This document shows, one piece after another, positions 52,152 to 61,126 of a stretch of DNA of 64,000 bases. The translations under genes and the position numbers were made by a program. The notes beneath the pieces were generated by a model that saw only the letters and a program-made list of their open reading frames with translations, had not been told where the DNA came from and did not search any database. Each line of letters opens with the position of its first letter. Within the stretch, counting starts at the first letter, position 1. This stretch comes from Bradyrhizobium xenonodulans (GTDB taxonomy: Bacteria > Pseudomonadota > Alphaproteobacteria > Rhizobiales > Xanthobacteraceae), in the NCBI RefSeq assembly GCF_027594865.1, contig NZ_CP089391.1:7718501-7782500 (forward strand), in the 5' to 3' direction.

Positions 52152-53032
52152 GTCCGCGCCTCCTTGCCGAACAAGCGGCCGCGCAACCAGCCGGTGGTGA
52201 TGTCGATGATGAAGACCGTCACGATGATGGTGAGAAGGATCGCGCTGACGTCCGAATAATAGAACTTGCGGATCGCGACGACGAGCTCCTGGCCGATGCC
52301 GCCGGCACCGACAAAGCCCATCACGGAGGCCTCGCGGACGTTGATCTCGAAGCGCAGCAGCGCGTAGCTGGCATAGCCCGCGGTGACCTGCGGCACGACG
52401 GCGAAGCGCATGCAGGACAGCCAGCTCGCGCCGGTCGAGCGGATGCCCTCGACCGGCTTCATGTCGGCATTCTCGACGATCTCCGAGAACAGCTTGCCGA
52501 GCGCGCCGGTGGAATGGATCGCGATCGCGAGCACGCCGGCCATCGGGCCGAGCCCGAAGGCGATGACGAAGATCAGTGCGAAGACGATGCCGGGAACGGT
52601 GCGGGCGAATTCCAGCAGGCGCCGCACGACAAAGCGCAACCAGGGCGCCGGCGAGGTGTTTTCAGCCGCGAAGAAGTTCAGGCAAAACGCGAAGGTCGCG
52701 CCGATCAGCGTGCCGACATAGGAAATCAGCAGCGTTTCGCCCAGCATCCTCAGCCATTTGCGCCAGCCCCAGAGCCACTCGCCGACATCGGTCCAGACCC
52801 GCTGGCCGCTGTCGAGCGTGAAGATGCGGTCGAAATAGCTGAGAAAGTTGCCGAAATAGGTGAACAGCGTGCGCAAATTCACTTCGGCGCCAACCGCGGC
52901 GAGCACCAGCGCGGCAGCAAAGACCACAATGCCCAACAGGAGGCGCCATCGCCTGCGCGCGACCGCCTGGCGATAGGCGGCGTTGAGCACGGCGAGTTGT
53001 TGCTCGGGGAGGATCGAAACCGCGACGGTCAT
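52148..53032 (-). CDS. phnE: Phosphonate ABC transporter permease PhnE (first)
   Basis: A 294-residue permease with a cytoplasmic N-terminus and about six helices; the coupling loop GKLFSEIVENADMKPVEGI is near-identical in place to that of the second permease. The two genes are separate copies rather than one homodimeric protein, as is common in alphaproteobacteria. It follows phnD after an 85-base gap containing a strong hairpin. Confidence 0.95.
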   Translation of the reverse strand: MTVAVSILPEQQLAVLNAAYRQAVARRRWRLLLGIVVFAAALVLAAVGAEVNLRTLFTYFGNFLSYFDRIFTLDSGQRVWTDVGEWLWGWRKWLRMLGETLLISYVGTLIGATFAFCLNFFAAENTSPAPWLRFVVRRLLEFARTVPGIVFALIFVIAFGLGPMAGVLAIAIHSTGALGKLFSEIVENADMKPVEGIRSTGASWLSCMRFAVVPQVTAGYASYALLRFEINVREASVMGFVGAGGIGQELVVAIRKFYYSDVSAILLTIIVTVFIIDITTGWLRGRLFGKEART

Positions 53033-53073
53033 CGGATCAAAAAGAGTGGCCGATCAAAAGGTCAAAAGAGAAA

Positions 53074-53097
53074 GAGCCGGGTCCATCGACCCGGCTC
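53074..53097 (-). terminator. Intercistronic hairpin between phnD and phnE
   Basis: GAGCCGGGTC-CATC-GACCCGGCTC, a perfect 10-bp stem with a 4-base loop. It lies 20 bases after phnD. No long T tract follows, so it may stabilise the abundant phnCD message or give partial termination rather than end the operon. Confidence 0.65.
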
Positions 53098-53117
53098 GAG
53101 GTGCTCGTCCCAAAAAC

Positions 53118-54053
53118 TCAGGACGCCTTCTTCTTACGCAGTGCATCGACGAACTTGATCAGCTCGATCGTGCCATCCCAATCCTTGGTGGTGGCGGAAT
53201 GAAAACCCTTCTTCTGGCCATCCTGGAGGCGATCGAAGGCCACCTTGTCCTTGGCCGGCGCATCGAAGAACGCCTTGGTGATCGCCGCCTTGGCGTCGTC
53301 CGGCAGGTCGGAGTTATAGGCATAGGGGCCGTTGATGATCGCCGCCGACTTGTGGATGATGCGGAAATCGTCCTTCTTCATCGGCGAGCCGTCGGCGTTC
53401 TTCAGCATGCCCTTGGTCAGCATCTGCGCCAACGTCGAATCGTCGTCGCTGGTCCACTGGTTGGCGGCGACGTCGACCGTGCCCTGCGCCAGCGCCAGCA
53501 TCGCGTTCTCGTGGCTGCCGGTGAACACGACCTTGCCGAAATAGCCGTCAGCGTCGGCGATGCCCATCTTGTCGAGCTCGAAGCGCGGCACGTTGTTGCC
53601 GGAGGTCGAGTTCGGATCGACGAGGCCGAGGTTCTTGCCCTTGAGCTGGTCGATGCTCTTGTAGGCGCTGTTCGCCTTGACGAAGAACACGGAGTAATAG
53701 CCGGTCGAGCCGTCGGCGTTGATGTCGTTGGCAAAGGCATCGGTCTTGACGCCGGTCAGGCGGGCGCGCGCGAACGAGGCCGAGCCGTAGCTCGCGATGT
53801 GGATATTGCCGGCGCGCTGGCCTTCGATGACGGCGGCGTAGTCGTTGGCGATGCGCAGCGTGACCTTCACGCCCAATTCCTTGGAGAGATAGCTCATGAA
53901 CGGCGCCCAGCGCTCGGTGACGCCGGAGGCGTTCTCGGCCGGAACAACTGCGAAGGTCAGCTCGGGATATTTGACTTTCCAGTCTTCGGCGGAAGCGGAG
54001 GCGGTGAAGGCAAGCGCGGCAGCGCCGGCGAGAACTAATCTGCGAGTGATCAT
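53118..54053 (-). CDS. phnD: Phosphonate-binding periplasmic protein PhnD
   Basis: A 311-residue protein with signal peptide (MITRRLVLAGAAALAFTASASA) and PhnD blocks LTFAVVPAENASGVTERW, FVKANSAYKSIDQLKGKNLG, DPNSTSGNNVPRFEL and VDVAANQWTSDD. It delivers phosphonates to the PhnC/PhnE importer. It lies between phnC and the phnE pair; an ATG further upstream (54101) is not preceded by a better signal. Confidence 0.96.
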   Translation of the reverse strand: MITRRLVLAGAAALAFTASASAEDWKVKYPELTFAVVPAENASGVTERWAPFMSYLSKELGVKVTLRIANDYAAVIEGQRAGNIHIASYGSASFARARLTGVKTDAFANDINADGSTGYYSVFFVKANSAYKSIDQLKGKNLGLVDPNSTSGNNVPRFELDKMGIADADGYFGKVVFTGSHENAMLALAQGTVDVAANQWTSDDDSTLAQMLTKGMLKNADGSPMKKDDFRIIHKSAAIINGPYAYNSDLPDDAKAAITKAFFDAPAKDKVAFDRLQDGQKKGFHSATTKDWDGTIELIKFVDALRKKKAS

Positions 54054-54116
54054 GGTACCCTCTTCATTGGTTGGGGTCGGTTGACGCAAAACTTGCAACA
54101 AAACAGGTGGCGCGGC

Positions 54117-54926
54117 TTAGGCCGCCGCGGCCGTTCCAAGTGCCGGCACGCCCTCGGGCGCCGGGACCGGCATGCCGCCCATGACATCGGTGGCTTCGAG
54201 ATCGTAAAGCTCGCGCGCGACGTGATCGGTCAGCGCGGCCGGCGCGCCGTCGAACACCACACGACCCTGCGCCATGCCGATCAGGCGGTCGCAATAGCTG
54301 CGGGCCAGATCGAGCGAATGCAGATTGCAGAGCACGGTGATGCCGAAATGCTTGTTGATGCGCAGCAGCGCATCCATGACGATCTTGGTGTTGCGCGGGT
54401 CGAGCGAGGCGATCGGCTCGTCGGCGAGGATGATGTCGGGCTGCTGCACCAGCGCGCGGGCGATCGCGACACGCTGCTGCTGGCCGCCGGAGAGCTGGTC
54501 GGCGCGCTGGGCGGCGAGCGAGGCGATGTCGAACTGCTCGAGCGCGGACATCGCCAGCGCCTTGTCGTGCTCGGGCCAGGTCTGCGTCAGCGAGCGCCAG
54601 GCCGGCATCGTCGCGAGCCGCCCCATCAGGACGTTGGTGAGAACGTCGAGCCGGCCGACCAGGTTGAACTGCTGGAAGATCATCGCCGAGCGCGCGCGCC
54701 ACTGACGTAATTCCTTGCCGCGCAGCGCCGTGACGTCGAGGCCGTCGAACAGGATGCGGCCCTGCGTCGGCGTCGCCAGGCGATTGATCATGCGCAGCAT
54801 GGTCGACTTGCCGGCGCCGGAGCGCCCGATCACACCGACGAAGCCGCCGGGGGAGACTTGAAACGAAGCGTCGTCCACCGCGGCTTTTGCGCCGAAGCGG
54901 CACGTCAGACCTTCAACCACCAGCAT
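54117..54926 (-). CDS. phnC: Phosphonate ABC transporter ATP-binding protein PhnC
   Basis: A 269-residue ABC ATPase with [24 protein letters not shown] and [16 protein letters not shown]. The last 30 residues are a proline/alanine-rich tail. ATG at 54926 follows GGAG; the longer frame to 54953 is unlikely. First gene of the leftward import operon, downstream of a Pho box and divergent from the hexapeptide transferase gene. Confidence 0.96.
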   Translation of the reverse strand: MLVVEGLTCRFGAKAAVDDASFQVSPGGFVGVIGRSGAGKSTMLRMINRLATPTQGRILFDGLDVTALRGKELRQWRARSAMIFQQFNLVGRLDVLTNVLMGRLATMPAWRSLTQTWPEHDKALAMSALEQFDIASLAAQRADQLSGGQQQRVAIARALVQQPDIILADEPIASLDPRNTKIVMDALLRINKHFGITVLCNLHSLDLARSYCDRLIGMAQGRVVFDGAPAALTDHVARELYDLEATDVMGGMPVPAPEGVPALGTAAAA

Positions 54927-54969
54927 GCAGGACTCCAGAGTAGCTGGAGCCAACCGCTAACGCCGGCGC

Positions 54970-54987
54970 TTGACACTTGTGTGACAC
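54970..54987 (-). promoter_or_regulatory. Candidate Pho box upstream of phnC
   Basis: Read leftward, GTGTCAC-ACAA-GTGTCAA: two 7-bp direct repeats with 4-base spacing, 44 bases before the phnC start. The pattern follows the PhoB consensus of CTGTCAT repeats every 11 bases. Confidence 0.7.
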
Positions 54988-55024
54988 GTGCATTGCGGTG
55001 CGGCGATCCAACACACGCCATCCC

Positions 55025-55053
55025 CTGTCATCGCGGCGTCATGACATCGTCAT
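55025..55053 (+). promoter_or_regulatory. Candidate Pho box array (three repeats) upstream of the transferase-phnM-DUF1045 block
   Basis: CTGTCAT at 55025, GCGTCAT at 55036 and TCGTCAT at 55047, each separated by four bases, give an exact 11-bp period. This is the geometry of PhoB binding. It ends 46 bases before the first gene of the rightward block. Confidence 0.75.
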
Positions 55054-55099
55054 CAAGCCGCTCGAAGAGAAGCGCTCGCCCCCGCGTTTCGGATGCAAC

Positions 55100-55762
55100 A
55101 TGGCCGCCAAGCTCCTTTCGGTCCAGCCGACCATCGATCCCACGGCGAAGCTCCATGAGACCAGGCTCGGCGCCTATACCGAGGTCGGCGCGCGCACCAT
55201 CCTGCACGAAGTGGCCATGGGCGATTACTCCTATGTCGTGAACGATTCCCAGATCACCTACACCACCATCGGAAAGTTCTGCTCGATCGCAGCCATGACG
55301 CGGATCAATCCGGGCAATCATCCGATGCACCGCGCGACGCAGGCGCATTTCACTTATCGTTCGAGCACCTACTTCGAAGGTGAGAGCGACGACGCCGAGT
55401 TCTTCGACTGGCGCCGCCAGCATCATGTCCATATCGGCCATGACGTCTGGATCGGCCATGGCGCCATCGTGCTGCCGGGCCGTAACATCGGCACCGGCGC
55501 AGTGATCGCGGCCGGCGCCATCATCACCAAGGACGTGCCGGCCTACACCATCGTCGCCGGCAATCCGGCGCGCATCGTGCGGCGGCGGTTCTCGGAGGAG
55601 ATCGCCGGCCGGCTCGCACGCCTCGCCTGGTGGGACTGGGATCACGACAAATTGCGTGCAGCGCTGCCCGATTTCCGCCGGCTCGGGATTGAAGATTTCC
55701 TCGCGACATATGAAGCACGGACAAATTCCTCCCGCAGCAGCAAGAAAAGCGCCATCGCGTGA
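55100..55762 (+). CDS. Phosphonate-cluster hexapeptide-repeat transferase
   Basis: A 220-residue left-handed beta-helix protein (acetyltransferase type) with successive hexapeptides such as [37 protein letters not shown] and [31 protein letters not shown], followed by WWDWDHDKL. It fits the transferase family repeatedly found in phosphonate operons (chloramphenicol-acetyltransferase-like). It may acetylate an aminophosphonate before C-P cleavage, as PhnO does in E. coli; that is inference. ATG 55100 chosen; stop overlaps the next GTG start. Confidence 0.88.
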   Translation: MAAKLLSVQPTIDPTAKLHETRLGAYTEVGARTILHEVAMGDYSYVVNDSQITYTTIGKFCSIAAMTRINPGNHPMHRATQAHFTYRSSTYFEGESDDAEFFDWRRQHHVHIGHDVWIGHGAIVLPGRNIGTGAVIAAGAIITKDVPAYTIVAGNPARIVRRRFSEEIAGRLARLAWWDWDHDKLRAALPDFRRLGIEDFLATYEARTNSSRSSKKSAIA

Positions 55763-56952
55763 CAGACATTTTCCTTGAAGGCGGTCGGGCTCTGATCGGC
55801 GCCGAGCTCGTCGAGACCTCGATCAGCGTCTCCGGAATGGACATAGCGCAGGTCGATGCCTCCCGCGGCCGCGCGCGCCTTGCGATCGACGCACGCAACC
55901 TGCTGGTGCTGCCCGGCATCGTCGATCTGCACGGCGATGCCTTCGAGCGCCAGATGATGCCGCGCGCCGGCGTCGACTTCCCGATCGACGTCGCGCTCGC
56001 CGACAGCGACCGCCAGGCGATCAGCAACGGCATCACCACTGTATTCCACGCCACGACCTGCTCGTGGGAGCCGGGCCTGCGCAGCACAACCAACGCGCGC
56101 GGCCTGATGGAGGCGATCGAGCGGCAGCGCCCGCAATTCGCCGCCGACACCCGCTTCCATTTGCGCCACGAGACCTACAATCTCGACGCCGAGCAAGAGA
56201 TGAGCCAGTGGCTCACTGAGGGCCGCGTCGACCTGTTCGCCTTCAACGACCACATGGACGGGGTCGTTGCCGACATCTCCAATCCGCGCAAGCGCAACCG
56301 CATGGTGGAGCGCACCGGGCTGTCGAGCGAGGATTTCGACCGGCTGGTCGAACGCGTCGTATCCCGCGCTGCGGATGTGCCGGCTTCCGTTTCGCGGCTG
56401 GCTGCTGCCGCCCGCGCCGCCGAGGTGCGGATGCTCTCGCATGACGATGCGACGCCGGCGATGCGCGGGGAGTATCGCGCCATGGGCGCGCTGATCGCGG
56501 AGTTTCCGATCAACGAGGAGACGGCGCAGGCGGCGGCAAGCCACGGCGATGCCATCGTCTATGGCGCGCCGAACGTCGTGCGCGGCGGCAGCCACACCGG
56601 CTGGACCAGGGCTTCCGACATGATCGCCAAGGGGCTCTGCTCGGTGCTGGCGTCGGACTATTATTATCCGGCGCAGCTTCTCGCTGCGTTTCGCCTCGCC
56701 GCCGATGGCGTGGTGCCGCTGACGAAGGCCTGGGATCTGGTCTCCGGGGGGCCGGCACGCGCGACCGGCCTGACTGATCGCGGCGTGCTCGCCGAAGGAT
56801 ACCGCGCCGACATCCTGCTGGTCGATGACACCGTGAAGCTGCGGCCGCGGCTGATCGCCGTGATATCCGGCGGCAAGCTCGTGCATCTCACCGATGCGGC
56901 ACGGCTGCTCGCAGCGGCGGCGACGCCGCGCGAGGCTGTCGTCGCGGCATAA
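55759..56952 (+). CDS. phnM: Second PhnM-type diphosphatase
   Basis: A 397-residue homologue of PhnM with [62 protein letters not shown] and [12 protein letters not shown]. The metal-binding positions agree with the core-operon copy, but many other blocks differ (for example FNDHM in place of LMDHT), so it has probably diverged in substrate. GTG start at 55759 overlaps the transferase stop. It is part of a Pho-box-controlled block with DUF1045. Confidence 0.93.
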   Translation: MTDIFLEGGRALIGAELVETSISVSGMDIAQVDASRGRARLAIDARNLLVLPGIVDLHGDAFERQMMPRAGVDFPIDVALADSDRQAISNGITTVFHATTCSWEPGLRSTTNARGLMEAIERQRPQFAADTRFHLRHETYNLDAEQEMSQWLTEGRVDLFAFNDHMDGVVADISNPRKRNRMVERTGLSSEDFDRLVERVVSRAADVPASVSRLAAAARAAEVRMLSHDDATPAMRGEYRAMGALIAEFPINEETAQAAASHGDAIVYGAPNVVRGGSHTGWTRASDMIAKGLCSVLASDYYYPAQLLAAFRLAADGVVPLTKAWDLVSGGPARATGLTDRGVLAEGYRADILLVDDTVKLRPRLIAVISGGKLVHLTDAARLLAAAATPREAVVAA

Positions 56953-56970
56953 ATTGGTTATGCTGAGGTG

Positions 56971-57669
56971 ATGACAGGTTTTCCCCGCTACGCGATCTAT
57001 TTTGCCGCAGGCAGTGACAGCGCCCTCACCCGTTTCGGCGCTGAGCTGCTCGGCTACGATGCCTATACGGGCGACGAGGTTTCGTTTCCGCATGAGGCAC
57101 TGCATGTCGCGCCGGACTGGCGCGACATCACCGCCGATCCCCGCAAATACGGCTTTCACGGCACGCTGAAGGCGCCGATGACGCTGGCGTCCGGCAAGAC
57201 TGAGACCGAGCTCGCCGCGGTCTGCGCGGCATTCGCCGGCAAGGCGCGGCCGATCCCGGTGGTCCGGCCGGTCGTCGATTCCATCAGCGGCTTCATCGCC
57301 GTCATTCCGGCCGAGCCCGTCGGTGCGCTGCAAGAATTCGCCGCCGAGTGCGTTCGCGAATTCGACTCTTTTCGTCCAGACCTGACGGCCGAGGACCGTG
57401 CGCGGCGCAAGCCCGACAAGCTGAGCGAACGGCAGCGCGATTATCTTGACCGCTGGGGCTATCCCTACGTGATGGAAGAATTCCGCTTCCACATGACGCT
57501 GACGGGGCGGCTGGATGCGGAACGGCGCGGGCCGATTCTGGAGATGCTGAGGGCGCGGTTTGCGGCGTTGCAGCTCGATGCGCTGGCGATCGATCGGCTC
57601 GCGCTGTTCAAGCAGGACGATGCGACGGCAAGATTCCGCATCATCGGCGAGTGGGCCTTGGCGCAGTAG
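56971..57669 (+). CDS. DUF1045 phosphonate-operon protein, 2H phosphoesterase-like
   Basis: A 232-residue protein with two His-x-Thr motifs, in YGFHGTLKAPM (about 63-65) and FRFHMTLTGRL (about 174-176), the signature of 2H phosphoesterases, enzymes that open cyclic phosphates. DUF1045 members are encoded in C-P lyase loci. Since no phnP is present, it could cleave the 5-phospho-ribosyl 1,2-cyclic phosphate made by PhnJ; this is inference. ATG at 56971 follows GAGG; a GTG codon directly before it is the alternative. It lies 18 bases after the second phnM. Confidence 0.87.
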   Translation: MTGFPRYAIYFAAGSDSALTRFGAELLGYDAYTGDEVSFPHEALHVAPDWRDITADPRKYGFHGTLKAPMTLASGKTETELAAVCAAFAGKARPIPVVRPVVDSISGFIAVIPAEPVGALQEFAAECVREFDSFRPDLTAEDRARRKPDKLSERQRDYLDRWGYPYVMEEFRFHMTLTGRLDAERRGPILEMLRARFAALQLDALAIDRLALFKQDDATARFRIIGEWALAQ

Positions 57670-57672
57670 ATA

Positions 57673-58386
57673 TCAGCGCCAGCTCGCGAGATTGAAGGCG
57701 AGCGCCACCGCGCCGACCAGAACGAGGCTGGTTGCCCAGACCGCATCCAGATTGAACCAGCTTCGCGAGACGAACTTCAAGCCCAGATAGCGGTAGACCA
57801 GCCACGCCAGACATCCGCCGGCGCTGACCATGGCGGTCACGTGCACCAGGGACACCAGCACCGCCGTCCCGAAGCTTGCCTTCATCAGCGCGCCCGCCGC
57901 CTCATGGCCAGCATCGAGCTGGAGGGCCTGACAGAGCCCGAGGTAGATCGGCACGAGCATCAAGGCGGCGCCGTGAGCAATGGCGACGGCAAACGACCAG
58001 AGTGCCAATTGCGTTGGCGGAATTCGTGTTAGCGCGCGGGGATGGCGCCGCGCGATCAACCGATAGACGCCGAAGCCGATGACGAGAAGGCTCGCGACGA
58101 GCTGGATCGAACGCTGCCACTCGGCCAGCACGAGCAGGAACGCGAATGGCAACAGTACGAGAAGTGTTGCCAGGAGATGTCCGGCCGCCAGGGCCCACAA
58201 CGCACGAAAGAGCGCGCGCGGACTCTTGTCCATGAGCCCGGCCGAAACGGCGAGCGGCCATCCCATTCCTGGATTGACCCCGTGGTAGAGACCGCTCGCA
58301 ACAAGTGCGAGCCACAGCCAGCCAAGCGCCGGGCTCGCATGCCCCCAATCTAGACCGACGGGTAGCAAAAGGAGTCCGTCGAACAA
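57673..58386 (-). CDS. Membrane protein with HupE/NicO-like helices
   Basis: A 237-residue polytopic protein with about six helices. The first pair contains GLYHGVNPGMGWPLAVSAGL, a His-Gly-x-x-Pro-Gly motif like the metal-site helix of nickel/cobalt NicO/HupE transporters, and HGAALMLVPIYL carries another histidine. It starts inside the end of the SBP56 gene (37-base overlap), so it is coupled to it. It may supply or export the metal used by that protein; this is inference. Confidence 0.72.
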   Translation of the reverse strand: MFDGLLLLPVGLDWGHASPALGWLWLALVASGLYHGVNPGMGWPLAVSAGLMDKSPRALFRALWALAAGHLLATLLVLLPFAFLLVLAEWQRSIQLVASLLVIGFGVYRLIARRHPRALTRIPPTQLALWSFAVAIAHGAALMLVPIYLGLCQALQLDAGHEAAGALMKASFGTAVLVSLVHVTAMVSAGGCLAWLVYRYLGLKFVSRSWFNLDAVWATSLVLVGAVALAFNLASWR

Positions 58387-59750
58387 TCGCCGCCCTCCAG
58401 CCTGATCTGGTGCGCACGATACCCGTCGGGGAAGCTGACGAAATAGTCCTTGTCGAGCTCGAGGCCGCCGTTGTGACCGACATTGGCCATGACCTCCACG
58501 CCAGGAACCCCATCGGGATAGAACTGGTCGTCCCAGGTGGAATAGAGCGAATTGGTCCAGTACACGCGCTTGCCGTCGCGGCTGATCTCGACCATCTGCG
58601 GACCTGCCGCAAAGGCCTTGCCGTTCGGATGCGGCGTGCGGCGCGCGATGCCGCCGATATGAACCGAGCCTGCAAGCTTCGGCTTGCGCGGATCACTGAC
58701 GTCGTATTGGCGCATTTCACCCGTGCCCCAGCACGAGACATAGAGAAACCGGTCGTCCATCGACAGGTCGATGTCGGTCACCAGCGGCGGCACGGCGCCA
58801 AATCCCTGCAGCAGCGGCGGGAGCTTCTCCTTATCCGCGGGTTCGGGCGGGATCGTCGCCGTCTTCTCGGCATGGAATTTCCCGCCTTCGCGCCACCAGG
58901 TCCAGATCGATGCTTCGAGGTTGGTGGTGTCGACCACGACGCCGACGAAGCCGTATTCGCGAACCGGATCGTGCGCGGGCCGCACCTCCAGCGCCATCTG
59001 ATGATTGGCGCCGAGGTCGATGGTCTGCACGTTGCGCCGGGCGCGGAGATCCCAGAAGTGGAGGCAATGGCCATATTTGTTCGACAGCAGATCCTCCGGG
59101 ACGATCCCGTTCTCGAACTGCGGCGGCAACGCCCATTCGCTCGTCACCATGTAGTCGCGCGGCAGGTTCCACCAGAAATCATAGTGCCGCGTCTGCGGAC
59201 CGCGGTCGATCTCCCATCGTCCAAGGACCTCGAACGTCTCGCAATCCATGATGAAGACGCCTGGAGGTCCGTCGGTGCCGTCCTTGCCGCCGCCACCCAG
59301 CGTGCTCACATAAATGCCGTCCGGCCCGCAATGGATGGTGTGCGGCCGCGAGTAGCCGGTCTTCTTGAAGACTTCCTCGGGCTCGATGATCTTGTGGATC
59401 CTGGCTTGGGTCGGATCGGGCTTGGTATCGATGATGTAGATCCGCGACGAGCGCAGCCCGGGGATGATGAGATAGCGCCGCTCGATGAACGCGTGTCCGG
59501 CGAGCGGAGACAAGGCGGAGGAGCAGGCATTCCAGCCGAAATGATGAAACTCATCGCCCTTGTTGGGCATCGTCACGGTGTGGACGATCTGGCTGTAGGT
59601 CGGCGATCCGGGCTTGACGTCGATAACCGCGAGAGCATCCGGCTTCGAGAAATCCGGACTGAGCAACAACGTGTAGGCAAAGTTCTCCGCAGGTGCTTCC
59701 ATCGCGAGCCTGGGCGATGCGTGAAAGGTGGGATCCGGCCTCATCGTCAT
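58350..59750 (-). CDS. SBP56 selenium-binding / methanethiol oxidase family protein
   Basis: A 466-residue beta-propeller protein of the SBP56 family: GDEFHHFGWNACSSAL, GYSRPHTIHCGPDGIYVSTLGG, WWNLPRDYMVTSEWALPP, the His-rich YGHCLHFWD, and IDLSMDDRFLYVSCWGTGE. Bacterial members are copper-dependent methanethiol oxidases that yield formaldehyde, sulfide and peroxide. The cysteine and histidines of the metal site are present. ATG at 59750 (or 59744) chosen; the longer frame to 59873 is repeat-like. It is coupled to a metal-transporter-like membrane protein, and no SCO-type copper chaperone gene is nearby. Confidence 0.92.
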   Translation of the reverse strand: MTMRPDPTFHASPRLAMEAPAENFAYTLLLSPDFSKPDALAVIDVKPGSPTYSQIVHTVTMPNKGDEFHHFGWNACSSALSPLAGHAFIERRYLIIPGLRSSRIYIIDTKPDPTQARIHKIIEPEEVFKKTGYSRPHTIHCGPDGIYVSTLGGGGKDGTDGPPGVFIMDCETFEVLGRWEIDRGPQTRHYDFWWNLPRDYMVTSEWALPPQFENGIVPEDLLSNKYGHCLHFWDLRARRNVQTIDLGANHQMALEVRPAHDPVREYGFVGVVVDTTNLEASIWTWWREGGKFHAEKTATIPPEPADKEKLPPLLQGFGAVPPLVTDIDLSMDDRFLYVSCWGTGEMRQYDVSDPRKPKLAGSVHIGGIARRTPHPNGKAFAAGPQMVEISRDGKRVYWTNSLYSTWDDQFYPDGVPGVEVMANVGHNGGLELDKDYFVSFPDGYRAHQIRLEGGDCSTDSFCYPSV

Positions 59751-60069
59751 GGCACTGCCTCCCTGTTCTGTCGGTTCGCGCCAACCTGACTCGGGATAAC
59801 GGCATAATGAAGTTGTTACGCGATGGTTCGAGATGCTCCGCAGGGCCTGGTTGGCCGGCGTACAATATGTCATCGCCGGGCTGCGGGAAACCGCCCAAGC
59901 CGCGCTAATTCGACGCCTTCAGCCGAAATGGGCAGACCCGTCATTGCGTGCCAACGGGTCCGCGCGATGCGCGGCCCGATGACAGGCTTCGCGAAGCAAT
60001 CCAGATTTCTTGCACGGAAACAGTCTGGATTGCTTCGTCTGTCCGCCCTCGCAATGGCGGCGGAGAGAG
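59751..60069. repeat. Intergenic region with a 14-bp-arm palindrome
   Basis: No gene found in these 319 bases. It contains a perfect inverted repeat, CGAAGCAATCCAGA at 59992-60005 and TCTGGATTGCTTCG at 60024-60037, separated by 18 bases, typical of dispersed rhizobial repeats. An adjacent GTCCGCGCGATGCGCGGC stem belongs to the same element. The SBP56 promoter must lie here too. Confidence 0.65.
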
Positions 60070-61008
60070 TTACTTGCCCCACCGCAGCGCCAGCGCGTCG
60101 CGCTCCTTGGCGAGCTCCAGCAATCCCGCGCGCGTCGCCGGATGCAGCGGCTGCAGGGGATGCCGCACGGCGTCCGACTTGATCACGCCGCCGGCCTGCA
60201 TCATGGCCTTGCAGGCGATCAGGCCGCATTGACGGTTCTCGTAATTGATCAGCGGCAGCCAGCGCTCATAGGCGGCCTTCGCCTCCTCGCGCTTGCCTGC
60301 AAAATAGGGATCGATGATCTGGCGGATGCCGTCGGGATAGCCGCCGCCGGTCATGGCGCCGGTGGCGCCGGCGTCGAGATCGGCGAGCAGCGTGATCGCC
60401 TCCTCGCCATCCCAGGGACCCTCGATGTCCTTGCCGCCCGCCTCGATCAGGCTGCGCAGCTTCGACGCCGCGCCCGGCACCTCGATCTTGAAATAGCGGA
60501 TGTTGGAGAACTCGCGCGCCAGCCGCGCCAGCAGCTCGACCGACAGCGGCGTGCCGGCGACCGGCGCGTCCTGGATCATGATCGGAATATTGATCGCGCC
60601 CGACAGTACCTTGAAGAATTCGACGATGCCCTTCTCGGGCACGCGGAAGGTCGCGCCGTGGTAGGGCGGCATCACCATCACCATCGCGGCGCCCGCCGCC
60701 TCGGCCTGCTGGCTGCGCGCGGCGCAGACGGCGGAGCTGAAATGCGTGGTGGTGACGATGACGGGCACCCGTCCCGCGACATGCTCCAGCACCGCGTGCA
60801 TCACGCTTTCGCGCTCGGCATCGGTGAGCACGAACTGCTCGGAGAAATTGGCGAGGATGCAGAGGCCGCTCGAGCCGGCATCGATCATGAAATCGATGCA
60901 GCGGCGCTGCCCGTCGAGATCGAGCTCGCCACGCTCGTCGAAGATGGTGGGAGCGACCGGGAACACGCCGCGATAGGGGCGCTGGGCCTTGTGTGGGGTG
61001 ACCGGCAT
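60070..61008 (-). CDS. Dihydrodipicolinate synthase family aldolase/dehydratase
   Basis: A 312-residue TIM-barrel protein of the DHDPS/N-acetylneuraminate lyase family: GVFPVAPTIFDERGELDLDG, GSSGLCILANFSEQFVL, and the Schiff-base lysine in NIRYFKIEVPG. The Tyr-containing YHGAT segment precedes it. The lysine-synthesis DapA sequence signatures (GTTGE) are not exact (here ANFSE), so it more likely acts on a sugar-acid or related keto acid. ATG at 61008. It is not linked to dap genes here. Confidence 0.87.
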   Translation of the reverse strand: MPVTPHKAQRPYRGVFPVAPTIFDERGELDLDGQRRCIDFMIDAGSSGLCILANFSEQFVLTDAERESVMHAVLEHVAGRVPVIVTTTHFSSAVCAARSQQAEAAGAAMVMVMPPYHGATFRVPEKGIVEFFKVLSGAINIPIMIQDAPVAGTPLSVELLARLAREFSNIRYFKIEVPGAASKLRSLIEAGGKDIEGPWDGEEAITLLADLDAGATGAMTGGGYPDGIRQIIDPYFAGKREEAKAAYERWLPLINYENRQCGLIACKAMMQAGGVIKSDAVRHPLQPLHPATRAGLLELAKERDALALRWGK

Positions 61009-61126
61009 CGAACTCTCTCCATCCCTGATGCGTCTGTGGCTGCACGCGCGCAGCGGCACAGATGTACCCGCCGCGCGGAGCGGCGGCAATGCCCGCGCGG
61101 CGTCAGAATGGAGCGACGAAGCGAAA

